Shown: positions 16,190 through 24,748, numbered from the stretch's first letter. The stretch: 64,000 bases of DNA from Bacilli bacterium (GCA_016297695.1 JAEDGC010000004.1:21428-85427), one strand, 5' to 3'. Numbers and translations are program-made. The notes: a model not told the origin generated them from the letters alone.

Positions 16190-17254
16190 ATGGAAAATAG
16201 ATTAGAAACAATATTAAAAAAATATAATGAATTAACTGAAATATTGGCAAGTCAAGAAGTATTAAATAATTTTGAAAAATTAAAATCTTATTCAAAAGAG
16301 CAAAAAGATTTAGAAGAAACAGTTAATGTTTATAAGGAATATAAAAAAGCTAAAGAGGCGATTAATGATGCTAAAACTTTATTAAGTGATCCAGATCTTA
16401 AAGAAATGGCTCAAATTGAACTTGAAGAAAATACTCTTAAGCTAGAAGAATTAACTAAAAAATTAGAAATATTACTAATTCCAAAAGATGAAAATGATGG
16501 TAAAAATGTAATTATGGAAATTCGAGGAGCTGCAGGTGGCGATGAAGCTAATATTTTTGCTGGAGATTTGTATCGTATGTACACTTACTATGCTGAAAAA
16601 CAAGGTTGGAAAATTGAAATAATAAATGAAACACCTGGTACAAGTGGTGGATTTAGTCAAGTTGAATTTTTAATAAAAGGTGAAAATGTTTACTCAAAAT
16701 TAAAATTTGAAAGTGGATCGCATCGTGTTCAAAGGGTACCAGTTACCGAGACGCAAGGGCGTGTACATACATCAACAGCAACTGTAGTAGTAATGCCAGA
16801 AGTTGAAAATGTAAACATAGAAGTTAAAGAAAGTGATATTAAAATGGATGTTTACCACTCAAGTGGAGCAGGTGGACAATCAGTAAATACATCAAATTCT
16901 GCTGTAAGACTTACACATATACCAACTGGCATAGTAGTTACATGTCAAAATGAAAGAAGTCAAGTTAAAAACCATGCTAAAGCATTAGAAATATTAAAAA
17001 TGAAAATTAACGATGATATAATGCGTAAACAAGAATCAGAGATAACTTCAGAAAGACGTAATAAAATTGGAACAGGAGACAGATCTGAAAAAATTAGAAC
17101 TTATAACTATTCACAAAATAGAGTTACAGACCATCGAATTGGATTTTCAATTATGGAACTTGATAGAGTAATGGACGGTTATCTTGATCCAATTATTGAG
17201 GCACTAATAGCTGAAGATCAAAGATTAAAACTTGAAGGTGAAAAAAGTGAATAA
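16190..17254 (+). CDS. prfA: peptide chain release factor 1
   Basis: RF1 ends translation at UAA and UAG. The 354-residue protein carries the anticodon-like tripeptide PVT (184-186 in RVQRVPVTETQGR) that marks RF1 rather than RF2, and the catalytic GGQ (228-230 in SSGAGGQSVNTS), whose Gln is methylated by PrmC. The start is the ATG at 16190 with ATGGAGGA upstream; an in-frame upstream start at 16172 has no site. The next gene, prmC, overlaps its end. Confidence 0.97.
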   Translation: MENRLETILKKYNELTEILASQEVLNNFEKLKSYSKEQKDLEETVNVYKEYKKAKEAINDAKTLLSDPDLKEMAQIELEENTLKLEELTKKLEILLIPKDENDGKNVIMEIRGAAGGDEANIFAGDLYRMYTYYAEKQGWKIEIINETPGTSGGFSQVEFLIKGENVYSKLKFESGSHRVQRVPVTETQGRVHTSTATVVVMPEVENVNIEVKESDIKMDVYHSSGAGGQSVNTSNSAVRLTHIPTGIVVTCQNERSQVKNHAKALEILKMKINDDIMRKQESEITSERRNKIGTGDRSEKIRTYNYSQNRVTDHRIGFSIMELDRVMDGYLDPIIEALIAEDQRLKLEGEKSE

Positions 17255-17960
17255 ACCAAAATACATTTCGTATAAAGATTGGGAATTATTGAATCAAAAA
17301 TATTCTTCTAAACAACTAGAAGAATATTTTAATAATAACTATCCATATCAATACTTAATCGGAAATGTAGATTTTTGTGACAATATAATTAATGTTGATG
17401 AAAGAGTTTTAATACCACGTTTTGAAACTGAAGAATTAGTATATAAAACTTTAGATTTGGTGAAAAAAAATAAACTTGATAAACTTAAAATAGTCGATTT
17501 ATGTACAGGTAGTGGGTGTATAGCTATTTCTTTAAAAAAAGAAATTAACTGTGAAATTGATGCTATAGATATATCAGAAGAAGCTTTAGAATTAGCTAGG
17601 TTAAATTCTAAAAATAATGAAGTTAATATTAATTTTATAAAGCGTGATGTATTAAATGATGATAAATTATATAAATATGATTTAGTAATATCAAATCCGC
17701 CATATATTGATAAATCAGAAAAAGTTGGACAATCTACAAAATATGAACCACAAATAGCATTATTTGCAAATAATAAAGGACTTGCATTTTATGAAAAAAT
17801 TATAAGTAATTATTGTGCAAAAATATATGCTTTTGAAATAGGATGTAAGCAAAAAAAAGAAATTATAAACATTGCTAAAAACAATTATCCACAAGCAAAA
17901 ATATTTTGCGAAAAAGATATGAATGGATTAGATAGATTTATTTTTATCATAAATGAATAA
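17247..17960 (+). CDS. prmC: release factor glutamine N5-methyltransferase
   Basis: PrmC methylates the GGQ glutamine of release factors using S-adenosylmethionine. The 237-residue protein has the cofactor motif VDLCTGSGCIAISL and the target-binding ISNPPYIDKSE (NPPY). It is somewhat shorter than usual. I chose the GTG at 17247, overlapping the prfA stop by 8 nt with GAAGGTG upstream, over the TTG at 17232. The overlap means translation is coupled to its substrate RF1, the standard prfA-prmC pairing. Confidence 0.93.
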   Translation: MNKPKYISYKDWELLNQKYSSKQLEEYFNNNYPYQYLIGNVDFCDNIINVDERVLIPRFETEELVYKTLDLVKKNKLDKLKIVDLCTGSGCIAISLKKEINCEIDAIDISEEALELARLNSKNNEVNINFIKRDVLNDDKLYKYDLVISNPPYIDKSEKVGQSTKYEPQIALFANNKGLAFYEKIISNYCAKIYAFEIGCKQKKEIINIAKNNYPQAKIFCEKDMNGLDRFIFIINE

Positions 17961-17999
17961 AAACTTAACTAATAAAACATTATTATTTTAGGTGATAAA

Positions 18000-18497
18000 A
18001 TGAAAAAAATAATAGTGTTTTTATTTGTGTTAACAATTTTATACTTATCTACAAACAAGGATAATATAATTATTCCCACATCTTCAATAAGATATAGAAT
18101 AATAGCAAATAGCAACGAAACTAAAGATCAAATGTTAAAACTTAATATTAAAGATAAATTAAATAAAGAGATAATGCCTTTATTAGAAGAAGCAAATTCT
18201 CTTGAAGAATCAAGAAAATTAATAAAAAATAATTTAGAAAATATAGAAAATATTGTCTCTAAATATACAGATGATTTTAGTGTTAGTTATGGAAAAAATT
18301 ATTTTCCTCAAAAAACTTATAAAGGTATAAATTATAATGAAGGTTTATATGAATCATTAGTAATTAGTCTTGGCGAAGGTTTGGGTGATAATTGGTGGTG
18401 CGTATTATATCCTCCATTATGTTTAGTAGATGAAAATGCATCAATTGCAGAATATACAACTCTAGTAAGTGAAATATTAAATAAAAAATCCTCTTAA
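18000..18497 (+). CDS. spoIIR: stage II sporulation protein R
   Basis: In Bacillus, SpoIIR is exported from the forespore and triggers SpoIIGA to cleave pro-sigma-E in the mother cell. The 165-residue protein has an N-terminal signal/anchor (about 3-18), the conserved IRYRIIANSN block, and the diagnostic region YGKNYFPQKTYKG then LGEGLGDNWWCVLYPPLC. Its place after prfA-prmC is the conserved Firmicute order. GGTGA lies just before the ATG. It suggests the organism sporulates or descends from spore-formers; the other genes here alone do not settle which. Confidence 0.93.
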   Translation: MKKIIVFLFVLTILYLSTNKDNIIIPTSSIRYRIIANSNETKDQMLKLNIKDKLNKEIMPLLEEANSLEESRKLIKNNLENIENIVSKYTDDFSVSYGKNYFPQKTYKGINYNEGLYESLVISLGEGLGDNWWCVLYPPLCLVDENASIAEYTTLVSEILNKKSS

Positions 18498-18525
18498 TGA
18501 ATATAATTTTTTAGGAGGATTTTTT
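18483..18525 (+). promoter_or_regulatory. hairpin that buries the ribosome-binding site of the MntP-like gene
   Basis: AAAAAATCCTC (18483-18493) pairs perfectly with GAGGATTTTTT (18515-18525), which ends directly at the ATG (18526). The 3' arm contains most of AGGAGG (18513-18518). It looks like a terminator for spoIIR, but the T run is also the spacer before the next start codon. Confidence 0.65.
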
Positions 18526-19059
18526 ATGCCTGAAATATTATCAATACTTTTGATAGCAATCGCTCTTAGTATGGATACATTTTCTGTTTCTTTAAGTTTA
18601 GGAACAGCAAATATTCCTATGAAAAAGGGAATATTTTTATCCTTTGTAGTTGGAATAATGCACTTTATAATGCCTATTCTTGGAATGTCAATTGGTTTGG
18701 TAGTTTTAGATAAGATTTTTTTAGAACATGATTTTGTTTTAGGAATAATATTTCTCATAATATCTTTTAAAATGATTTATGATATATTCTGTGAGGAAAA
18801 TGAAAATATAAAATTAAATATTATAGGAATTTTTTTATTTGCTATAAGTGTTAGTTTTGATGCTTTTACTACAGGAATTGGCCTGAGAGCATTAATATCG
18901 AATATATTTTTGGCAACAACTATATTCATGATAGTAAGCTTTTTATTTACACTTTTAGGAATATTATTAGGAAAATATATAAATAAAAAAATGGGTCAAA
19001 TATCTTCCTTAATTGGAGTAATAATACTTATAATAATGGCATTATATTTGATTATTTAA
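18526..19059 (+). CDS. MntP/YtaF-type membrane protein, probable manganese exporter
   Basis: A 177-residue protein with six membrane segments arranged as two repeats of three. Each repeat carries the family signature: ALSMDTFSVSLSLG in the first, SVSFDAFTTGIGL in the second, with the two membrane Asp residues expected to bind Mn2+ in MntP. The Bacillus homologue also lies near spoIIR. The close relative YtaF is a sporulation protein, and I cannot separate the two by eye. The ribosome site lies in a hairpin. Confidence 0.82.
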   Translation: MPEILSILLIAIALSMDTFSVSLSLGTANIPMKKGIFLSFVVGIMHFIMPILGMSIGLVVLDKIFLEHDFVLGIIFLIISFKMIYDIFCEENENIKLNIIGIFLFAISVSFDAFTTGIGLRALISNIFLATTIFMIVSFLFTLLGILLGKYINKKMGQISSLIGVIILIIMALYLII

Positions 19060-19102
19060 TAAATATATATTAAAATAAATTATAACAAAGGACAGTGAAT
19101 GC

Positions 19103-20356
19103 ATGAAAAAAATCGTAATTGAAGGTAATCAAACACTTAGTGGTACTATAAATATAGATGGAGCTAAAAATAGTGCAGTAGCATTAATACCAGCAGCTAT
19201 TTTATCTGATGAATTTACTACAATTTATAATGTTCCAAATATTTCTGATAAAAATGTATTAATAAATATTTTAAAAGATTTAAATTGTCAAGTATTAGAA
19301 ACTGATAATATTTTAAATATAAATAGCTCTAGTTTAAAAAATGTTTTAATTAGAGAAGATTTAACGTCAAAATTAAGAGCATCATATTATTTTATGGGGG
19401 CATTATTAGGAAAGTGTAAGCATGTCGAAATTTGTTTACCTGGTGGATGTAATATTGGAGCAAGACCAATTGACTACCATTTAAAAGGATTCGAACAACT
19501 TGGAGCAAAAATCACCATTGAAGATAACAAATATATAATAGATGCTAAAAAATTAGAAGGTGCTAAAATATATTTAGACTTCCCTTCAGTCGGAGCAACG
19601 ATAAATATAATGCTAGCTAGTGTAAAAGCTAGTGGAACAACAATTATTTACAATGCAGCAAAAGAACCAGAAATTGTAAATGTTGCAACATTTTTAAATA
19701 ATATGGGAGCTAAAATCACTGGCGCTGGTACTAGTAAAATAAAAATTGAAGGAGTTGAATTTTTACATAAAGGAATAATTGAAGTTATTCCTGATCGAAT
19801 TGAAGCAGCAACATATATAATTGCTGGAGCTTTAGTTGGAAATAATTTAAAAATAAATGGTGTTATTAAAGAACATATGGAATCTCTTTTATCTAAACTT
19901 AGTGAAATGAATGTTAATTATAAGCTAAAAGATTTTGAATTAACTATTAGCAAAACAGATAATATGAAACCAGTGTCTATTAAATCACAAGTTTTTCCAG
20001 GATTTGTAACAGATATGGGACAACCTATGAGTGTTTTACTTACTCAATGTGATGGTATATCTTTTTTTGAAGAAACTATTTACGATAATAGAATGGGACA
20101 CGTAAAATACTTAAATAATATGGGTGCTGATATAAAAGTAAAAGAAAATACTGAAATAATATGTGGAAAAACGAAATTACAAGGCAAAAAAGTAATTGCT
20201 ACAGATTTAAGAGCGGGAGCATCTTTAGTCCTTGCTGGTTTAGTTGCAGATAAAACTACAGAAATAAGTCAAATTGATCATATCTTAAGAGGATATGCTA
20301 ATATAGTTGAAAAACTTAATAATGTTGGAGCGAAAGTAAAAATTGTTGATGAATAA
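19103..20356 (+). CDS. murA: UDP-N-acetylglucosamine 1-carboxyvinyltransferase
   Basis: MurA transfers enolpyruvate from PEP to UDP-GlcNAc, the first committed step of peptidoglycan synthesis. The 417 residues are the normal length. Lys22 (GAKNSAVA) and the catalytic Cys116 in LPGGCNIGARPID are present; Cys at this position means fosfomycin-sensitive chemistry. RAGASLVLAGL near the C-terminus is also typical. Only one copy is in this window, so MurA1 and MurA2 cannot be told apart. Confidence 0.96.
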   Translation: MKKIVIEGNQTLSGTINIDGAKNSAVALIPAAILSDEFTTIYNVPNISDKNVLINILKDLNCQVLETDNILNINSSSLKNVLIREDLTSKLRASYYFMGALLGKCKHVEICLPGGCNIGARPIDYHLKGFEQLGAKITIEDNKYIIDAKKLEGAKIYLDFPSVGATINIMLASVKASGTTIIYNAAKEPEIVNVATFLNNMGAKITGAGTSKIKIEGVEFLHKGIIEVIPDRIEAATYIIAGALVGNNLKINGVIKEHMESLLSKLSEMNVNYKLKDFELTISKTDNMKPVSIKSQVFPGFVTDMGQPMSVLLTQCDGISFFEETIYDNRMGHVKYLNNMGADIKVKENTEIICGKTKLQGKKVIATDLRAGASLVLAGLVADKTTEISQIDHILRGYANIVEKLNNVGAKVKIVDE

Positions 20357-20411
20357 TCGCTCTTTTTCTTTTGTTAAAAATTTGATACAATATTTTTAGG
20401 AGAGTGATAAT

Positions 20412-20960
20412 ATGAAAATATATATCATATTAGCAATTGTAGTTTTAATAGTTTTATATGTTTTAATTGTAAACAATATAATAATAAAATATGCTAATAG
20501 AGTTAAAGAAGCTTTTTCAACTATGGATGTTTATTTAAAAAAAAGATGGGATTTAATACCTAATCTAGTAGAAACAGTAAAATCATATGCTAAATATGAA
20601 AGTGATACATTAGAAAGTATCATAAAATTGAGAAATACTTCCTATGATGATATGTCTAATGAAGAAAAAATCCAAAAAAATCAGGAAGCTGTTCAAGGAA
20701 TAAATAAATTAATAGCTCTTTCTGAAAATTATCCTGAAATAAAAGCCAATGAAAATTTTATTGAATTAAGTAATCAATTGACGCAAGTCGAAAATGAAAT
20801 TGCTAATTCTAGAAAATACTATAACGCAACAGTTAGAGAATATAATAATAAAATTCAAGTTTTCCCAAATAACATAGTAGCTTTAATATTTAGACATAAG
20901 TCATATGAAATGTTTGAAGCTAAAGCAAATGAAAAAAATAATGTAGATGTAAAGCTATAA
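20412..20960 (+). CDS. lemA: LemA family protein
   Basis: A 182-residue protein with one N-terminal membrane segment (about 3-24) and a four-helix bundle, carrying the LemA signature KKRWDLIPNLVETVKSYAKYE. The family is widespread, anchored in the membrane with the bundle outside or in the cytosol depending on species; its role is poorly known. It stands between murA and the FAD dehydrogenase with GGAGAGTGA as ribosome site. Confidence 0.92.
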   Translation: MKIYIILAIVVLIVLYVLIVNNIIIKYANRVKEAFSTMDVYLKKRWDLIPNLVETVKSYAKYESDTLESIIKLRNTSYDDMSNEEKIQKNQEAVQGINKLIALSENYPEIKANENFIELSNQLTQVENEIANSRKYYNATVREYNNKIQVFPNNIVALIFRHKSYEMFEAKANEKNNVDVKL

Positions 20961-21000
20961 GAGGATAAAATATCAAAACAAATTCTTAGAGGTGTATTTT

Positions 21001-22395
21001 ATGTATGATGTAGTAATTATTGGTGCAGGACCAGCTGGATTATTTTCTGCTTATGAGTTAATAGTAAATAATCCAAAATTAAAAGTATTGTTGTTAGATA
21101 AAGGCCCTATGGCCAAAAATAGATTTTGTCCAATGAATAAAAACAATATTCCATGTGCCAATTGTAAAATATGTAATATAATGTCTGGCTTTGGTGGAGC
21201 AGGAACATTTTCTGATGGGAAGTTAAATTTTATTCCTAAGATTGGTAAATCAGATTTATTTAAGTATATGACTGAAGAAGAAGCTAATAAAATAATAGAT
21301 GACACAGAGGTAATATTTAATAAATTTAAAATGGATAGTGAAATTTACCCTTCAAATATTGACGAAGCTTTAGAGATAAGAAAGAAAGTGGCATTAGCTG
21401 GATCAAGGCTTTTATTAATAAGACAAAAACATTTAGGATCAGATAAATTGCCAATATATATTCAAGAATTTACTGATTTTTTAAGTAAAAGTGGCGTAGA
21501 AATAAAAGAAAATACAGAAGTTGTTGATATTATTTCAAATTCTTTAGATGAGCATGAAATAAAATGTAAAAATCTAAAGAAAGAGTTTAGTGTAAAAACA
21601 AATAATATTATAATTGCACCAGGAAGAAGTGGCGCTAAATGGGTTCAAGAATTAGCCGATAAATATAATATTTCTTATACTTCTCAAAGTATCGAAATTG
21701 GGGTAAGAGTAGAAGTTAGAAAAGAAATTTTGGAAGATATAACAAATGTTATATATGACCCTACTATATTTATTAAGACTGATACATATGGTGATGAAAT
21801 TAGAACATTTTGTACAAATCCTGGGGGATTTGTTGCTAAAGAAAATTATTATGGCTATATTTGTGTTAATGGTCATGCTTTGAAAGATAAAAAATCAAAT
21901 AATTCTAATTTTGCCTTCATTAGTAAAGTAAATTTGACTCAACCTGTTACAAATACTAGACTTTATGGCGAATCTATTGCAAAAATAGCTAATGTTCTGG
22001 GTGATGGAAAACCTATTATTCAAACTCTTAAAGACTTAAAAAGTGGTCGAAGAAGTGAGTGGCATAGAATAAAAAAAGGGTTTATAACTCCAACTCTTAG
22101 TGACTGTGTAGCTGGAGATCTTGCATTAGTTTTACCTCATAGAATAATTACGAATATATTAGAAGGGTTAGAAAAACTTGATAAAATAATACCTGGTGTA
22201 AATAATGATGAAACACTGCTATATGGTCCAGAAATAAAATTTTTTAGTAATGAAATTACAACAAATAATAATTTTAAATTGGAAAATTACAATATTTATT
22301 TTGTTGGTGATGGTGCTGGTAAAGCTGGCAATATAGTTACTGCAGCAGCAACAGGTCTAATTGCTGCCAGAGATATATTAAATAAAAAATTATAG
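21001..22395 (+). CDS. FAD-dependent dehydrogenase (COG2509 type)
   Basis: A 464-residue flavoprotein of the NAD(FAD)-utilising dehydrogenase group. Motifs: the N-terminal dinucleotide fold DVVIIGAGPAGLFSAYEL, a cysteine cluster CPMNKNNIPCANCKIC (about 45-60), FGGAGTFSDGK, a second nucleotide segment NIIIAPGRSGAKW, and the C-terminal FVGDGAGKAGNIVTAAATG that closes the FAD site. The ATG at 21001 with TTAGAGGTG upstream is preferred to the GTG at 20992. The substrate is not known for this family. Its stop lies inside the terminator hairpin. Confidence 0.88.
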   Translation: MYDVVIIGAGPAGLFSAYELIVNNPKLKVLLLDKGPMAKNRFCPMNKNNIPCANCKICNIMSGFGGAGTFSDGKLNFIPKIGKSDLFKYMTEEEANKIIDDTEVIFNKFKMDSEIYPSNIDEALEIRKKVALAGSRLLLIRQKHLGSDKLPIYIQEFTDFLSKSGVEIKENTEVVDIISNSLDEHEIKCKNLKKEFSVKTNNIIIAPGRSGAKWVQELADKYNISYTSQSIEIGVRVEVRKEILEDITNVIYDPTIFIKTDTYGDEIRTFCTNPGGFVAKENYYGYICVNGHALKDKKSNNSNFAFISKVNLTQPVTNTRLYGESIAKIANVLGDGKPIIQTLKDLKSGRRSEWHRIKKGFITPTLSDCVAGDLALVLPHRIITNILEGLEKLDKIIPGVNNDETLLYGPEIKFFSNEITTNNNFKLENYNIYFVGDGAGKAGNIVTAAATGLIAARDILNKKL

Positions 22396-22412
22396 ACTTT
22401 TCTATAATTTTT
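22390..22412 (+). terminator. terminator of the FAD gene, left copy of a 23-bp repeat
   Basis: TTATAGA and TCTATAA pair over CTTT and are followed by five T; the stop codon TAG (22393-22395) is in the stem. The 23 bases recur exactly at 24460-24482. Confidence 0.75.
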
Positions 22413-22494
22413 CTTTTCTAAATCCAGCATTTGTCATAAGTTAGGCAATATTTCTTAGATTCAGATCATACAAAAGAAAATATATATAAAAAAG

Positions 22495-23565
22495 GTGATT
22501 GCTATTAAAGGTAACAAACGAGAATTTACAGAAGCGGAAATACATTATATTATTAGTAATTGGGGAAAAGAGTCTCCTCATAGCATGAAAAAAAAGTTTA
22601 ATTGCACATGGTATGCAGTTTGCAAGATAGCAGAAAAACATGGTTTAGAAATACCTACATCTAATGAGTGGACAGATGAAGAGATTGAAACATTAAAAAT
22701 ATTATCAGATAAATATCATTATTCTGAAATAGCAAAAATTATGAATAAAACAGAAAATGCTATTTATATAAAGGCTAGAAGATTAGGAATAACTTTAATA
22801 CAAGATAGAAGAAAATGGACAGAAGAGGAAGAAACTTTATTATCGGATTTATGGGGAACTAAGTCTATTGAAACTATAGCAAAAACTATGAAAAGAACTG
22901 TTTTTTCTATAAAAGTAAAAGCTGTAAGAATGGGACTTGGACCTATGGTTAGAAATAATTATGATCTTATTACAGTATCTGACATGTGTGATTTACTTAA
23001 TGTTACTCGTGATAGAATAACAACTACATGGATTGATTTAGGATTAAATTTAAAAAAGAAAAAGTTAACTAATAATACGGCATATTATGTCATTACATGG
23101 AATGATTTAATGGTTTTTTTAGAGAATAATCAAAATGAATGGGATTCAAGATATGTTGAAAAAAATATGCTTGGCACTGAACCTGAATGGTTAAAAGAAA
23201 AAAGAGATAGAGATTTAAAAGAAAATCCTCTTTGGTATCGTAAGTGGAATGAAGAAGAAATAAAACAAGCAGAAAACTTATTTAAATCTGGCAAGAATTA
23301 TTTAGAAATTGCCAAAATTATAAACAGAAGTGAATGGGCAGTAGCTAATTTGCTTAGGAATATGGGGTACAGTTCTATGCTTCCTCAATTTTGGAAAGGT
23401 AAAGAATTAAAATATTTAAGAGAAAATTATGAAAATATGACTTATTCAGAAATAGCAGAAGCATTGGGAAGAACAACGAAAGCTATTGGGGCTAAAGCCG
23501 AAGAACTAGGTTATCAAAAAAGACTAACAAAATCAAAAAATAATGGTGGTGAAAGTAATGACTAG
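22495..23565 (+). CDS. protein with five Myb/SANT-like DNA-binding repeats
   Basis: A 356-residue probable DNA-binding protein. Five copies of a W/F-x-EEE...IA..M.RT..AI..KA...G unit are visible at about residues 9-52, 58-101, 106-148, 245-290 and 297-341. Between the third and fourth lies a MerR/excisionase-like helix-turn-helix (TVSDMCDLLNVTRDRI). The start is uncertain: the frame opens with GTG at 22495, but AAAGGTG there looks like the ribosome site and would put initiation at a non-standard ATT (22504). It overlaps the sigma-factor gene by 8 nt, so the two are coupled and probably work together in transcription control. Confidence 0.75.
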   Translation: MIAIKGNKREFTEAEIHYIISNWGKESPHSMKKKFNCTWYAVCKIAEKHGLEIPTSNEWTDEEIETLKILSDKYHYSEIAKIMNKTENAIYIKARRLGITLIQDRRKWTEEEETLLSDLWGTKSIETIAKTMKRTVFSIKVKAVRMGLGPMVRNNYDLITVSDMCDLLNVTRDRITTTWIDLGLNLKKKKLTNNTAYYVITWNDLMVFLENNQNEWDSRYVEKNMLGTEPEWLKEKRDRDLKENPLWYRKWNEEEIKQAENLFKSGKNYLEIAKIINRSEWAVANLLRNMGYSSMLPQFWKGKELKYLRENYENMTYSEIAEALGRTTKAIGAKAEELGYQKRLTKSKNNGGESND

Positions 23566-24205
23566 AAGATTATCATTGGATGAAACAAAAAAATGTTTAA
23601 GAGCATGGCGAGAACTTGCTGATAAAGAGGCATTAGAAGTTTTAATAATTTGTAATGGTGGATTAGTTGGATTTTTTGCTAAAAAATATCTAGGGAAGGG
23701 TTTGACTTTCGAAGAATTACAATCAGCTGGTAATGAAGGTTTGTTAAATGCAATTAATAAGTTTGATTATAATGAAAAAGCAATAGAAGGATTTAGTTCC
23801 TATATTTCTACTGCAATTGAAAATCAAATGAAGAGGGAATTAAAAAAATATAATAAACATAGTCATGTATTAAGTTTTGATCAACCAATAGGTCAGAATA
23901 AAGATGGAGATGAAATGAAAATAGAAGATTTAATTGGTACTGATGCAGAACAATTAATAGAAGACGTAATATCTGAAATGAAAATAGATATTGTTCGTGA
24001 AGCTTTACAATGTTTGACTTCTAGAGAACAACAAATTATTTTATTGCGATATGGTCTTGATGAAGTACATCAAAAAACACAAGATGAGTTAGCAGAAATA
24101 TTCGGATGCTCTCAAGCCACGATTGCAAGACTAGAACAAAAAGCATTAGTAAAAATGAGACATCCAAGGAATACAAGAAAATTAAAAGATTTTATAGAAG
24201 AATAG
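23558..24205 (+). CDS. sigma-70 family factor, sporulation SigE/SigK-like
   Basis: A 215-residue sigma factor. Region 2 is visible in NGGLVGFFAKKYLGKGLTFE and LQSAGNEGLLNAINKFDYNE, followed by FSSYISTAIENQMKRELKK. A linker, LSFDQPIGQNKDGDEMKIED then LIGTDAEQ, closely follows the pattern of SigE/SigK/SigG, not of housekeeping sigma. Region 4 ends in LAEIFGCSQATIARLEQKAL. The ATG at 23558 with GGTGGTGAAAG is chosen over 23543. It is coupled to the Myb-repeat gene. There is no pro-sequence, so it is unlikely to need processing like pro-sigma-E. It lies 5 kb from spoIIR. Target genes unknown. Confidence 0.8.
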   Translation: MTRRLSLDETKKCLRAWRELADKEALEVLIICNGGLVGFFAKKYLGKGLTFEELQSAGNEGLLNAINKFDYNEKAIEGFSSYISTAIENQMKRELKKYNKHSHVLSFDQPIGQNKDGDEMKIEDLIGTDAEQLIEDVISEMKIDIVREALQCLTSREQQIILLRYGLDEVHQKTQDELAEIFGCSQATIARLEQKALVKMRHPRNTRKLKDFIEE

Positions 24206-24397
24206 TTATGTAATTTTAATAAAACCTTAGTACCACGTATTCTTAAAAAAATTAATGCTGTTCATTCTGTTCAGTTACGTTCACTGAAAATATTTTATAT
24301 TCATTATTGAACGAAGATTATAGATTTATTTATGGGTATATTGAAAAATCTAAAATATATAAATGATTATGAATGATAATAAATATAAAAGTTAAAG

Positions 24398-24417
24398 ATA
24401 CTTGAAAGTATTTTTTT
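24398..24417 (+). terminator. rho-independent terminator for the Myb/sigma pair
   Basis: ATACT-TGAA-AGTAT followed by seven T, about 195 nt after the sigma stop codon. The stem is short. Confidence 0.5.
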
Positions 24418-24459
24418 AAAATCTTAAATGAAATTTTTCTGTTTGTTAAAAAACAAATT

Positions 24460-24487
24460 TTATAGACTTTTCTATAATTTTTTTTGA
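24460..24487 (+). terminator. terminator hairpin, right copy of the 23-bp repeat
   Basis: Exact copy of 22390-22412 followed by a longer T run. With the Myb/sigma unit removed, this hairpin would sit between the FAD gene and cwlD, suggesting that the unit was inserted here and duplicated the terminator. Confidence 0.7.
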
Positions 24488-24507
24488 TTAATTAAATATA
24501 ATTAAAT

Positions 24508-24663
24508 ATGAATAATTATTATTGGAAAATGTTAAGCTTATTTTTAATATTAGTAATAGTATTTTCTTTCTTTAAAGCAAATGCCTTACTTCCATTATCT
24601 GGAAAGATAATAATTGTAGATCCAGGACACCAACGATACCTGATAACAAGGTATATAAAATAA
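24508..24663 (+). pseudogene. cwlD: cwlD 5' fragment (spore cortex amidase), cut by the element
   Basis: The frame from ATG 24508 has an N-terminal hydrophobic segment and then LLPLSGKIIIVDPGH, the start of the Amidase_3 domain in the CwlD style (LPLSGK before DPGHGG). After His41, the zinc ligand, similarity stops: the frame continues QRYLITRYIK and ends at 24661. Intact CwlD is an N-acetylmuramoyl-L-alanine amidase needed for spore cortex maturation. The remaining domain is nowhere in the window. The break coincides with the left edge of the conjugative element. Confidence 0.78.
24636..24654. other. possible left attachment core
   Basis: ATACCT (24636-24641), 7-nt spacer GATAACA, AGGTAT (24649-24654): an inverted repeat with the spacing of a tyrosine recombinase core, exactly at the point where cwlD similarity ends. 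No right partner is in the window. Confidence 0.35.
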
Positions 24664-24691
24664 GGACTTTTAAAGAAAAGTTCTTTTTTTT
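24662..24691 (+). terminator. terminator at the element's left edge
   Basis: AAGGACTTTT pairs with AAAAGTTCTT (one G-U pair) and is followed by a T run. It would insulate the element from chromosomal transcription. Confidence 0.7.
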
Positions 24692-24748
24692 ATGTGTGTT
24701 TACTTTGTCATGTAGAGATAGCATGGCAGATTAGAAAGGAGGAATATG

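Larger units (their letters stand above)
24206..24507. other. non-coding interval with two terminators
   Basis: About 300 nt between the sigma gene and the cwlD remnant. It holds a terminator (ATACT 24398-24402, TGAA, AGTAT 24407-24411, then T) and the right copy of the 23-bp terminator repeat (24460-24482) followed by more T. I see no coding frame of note. Confidence 0.6.

Noticed and set aside
18477..18758. Minus-strand frame opposite the MntP-like gene
   Set aside because: The plus strand has clear MntP membrane motifs and a start; the reverse frame is a shadow.
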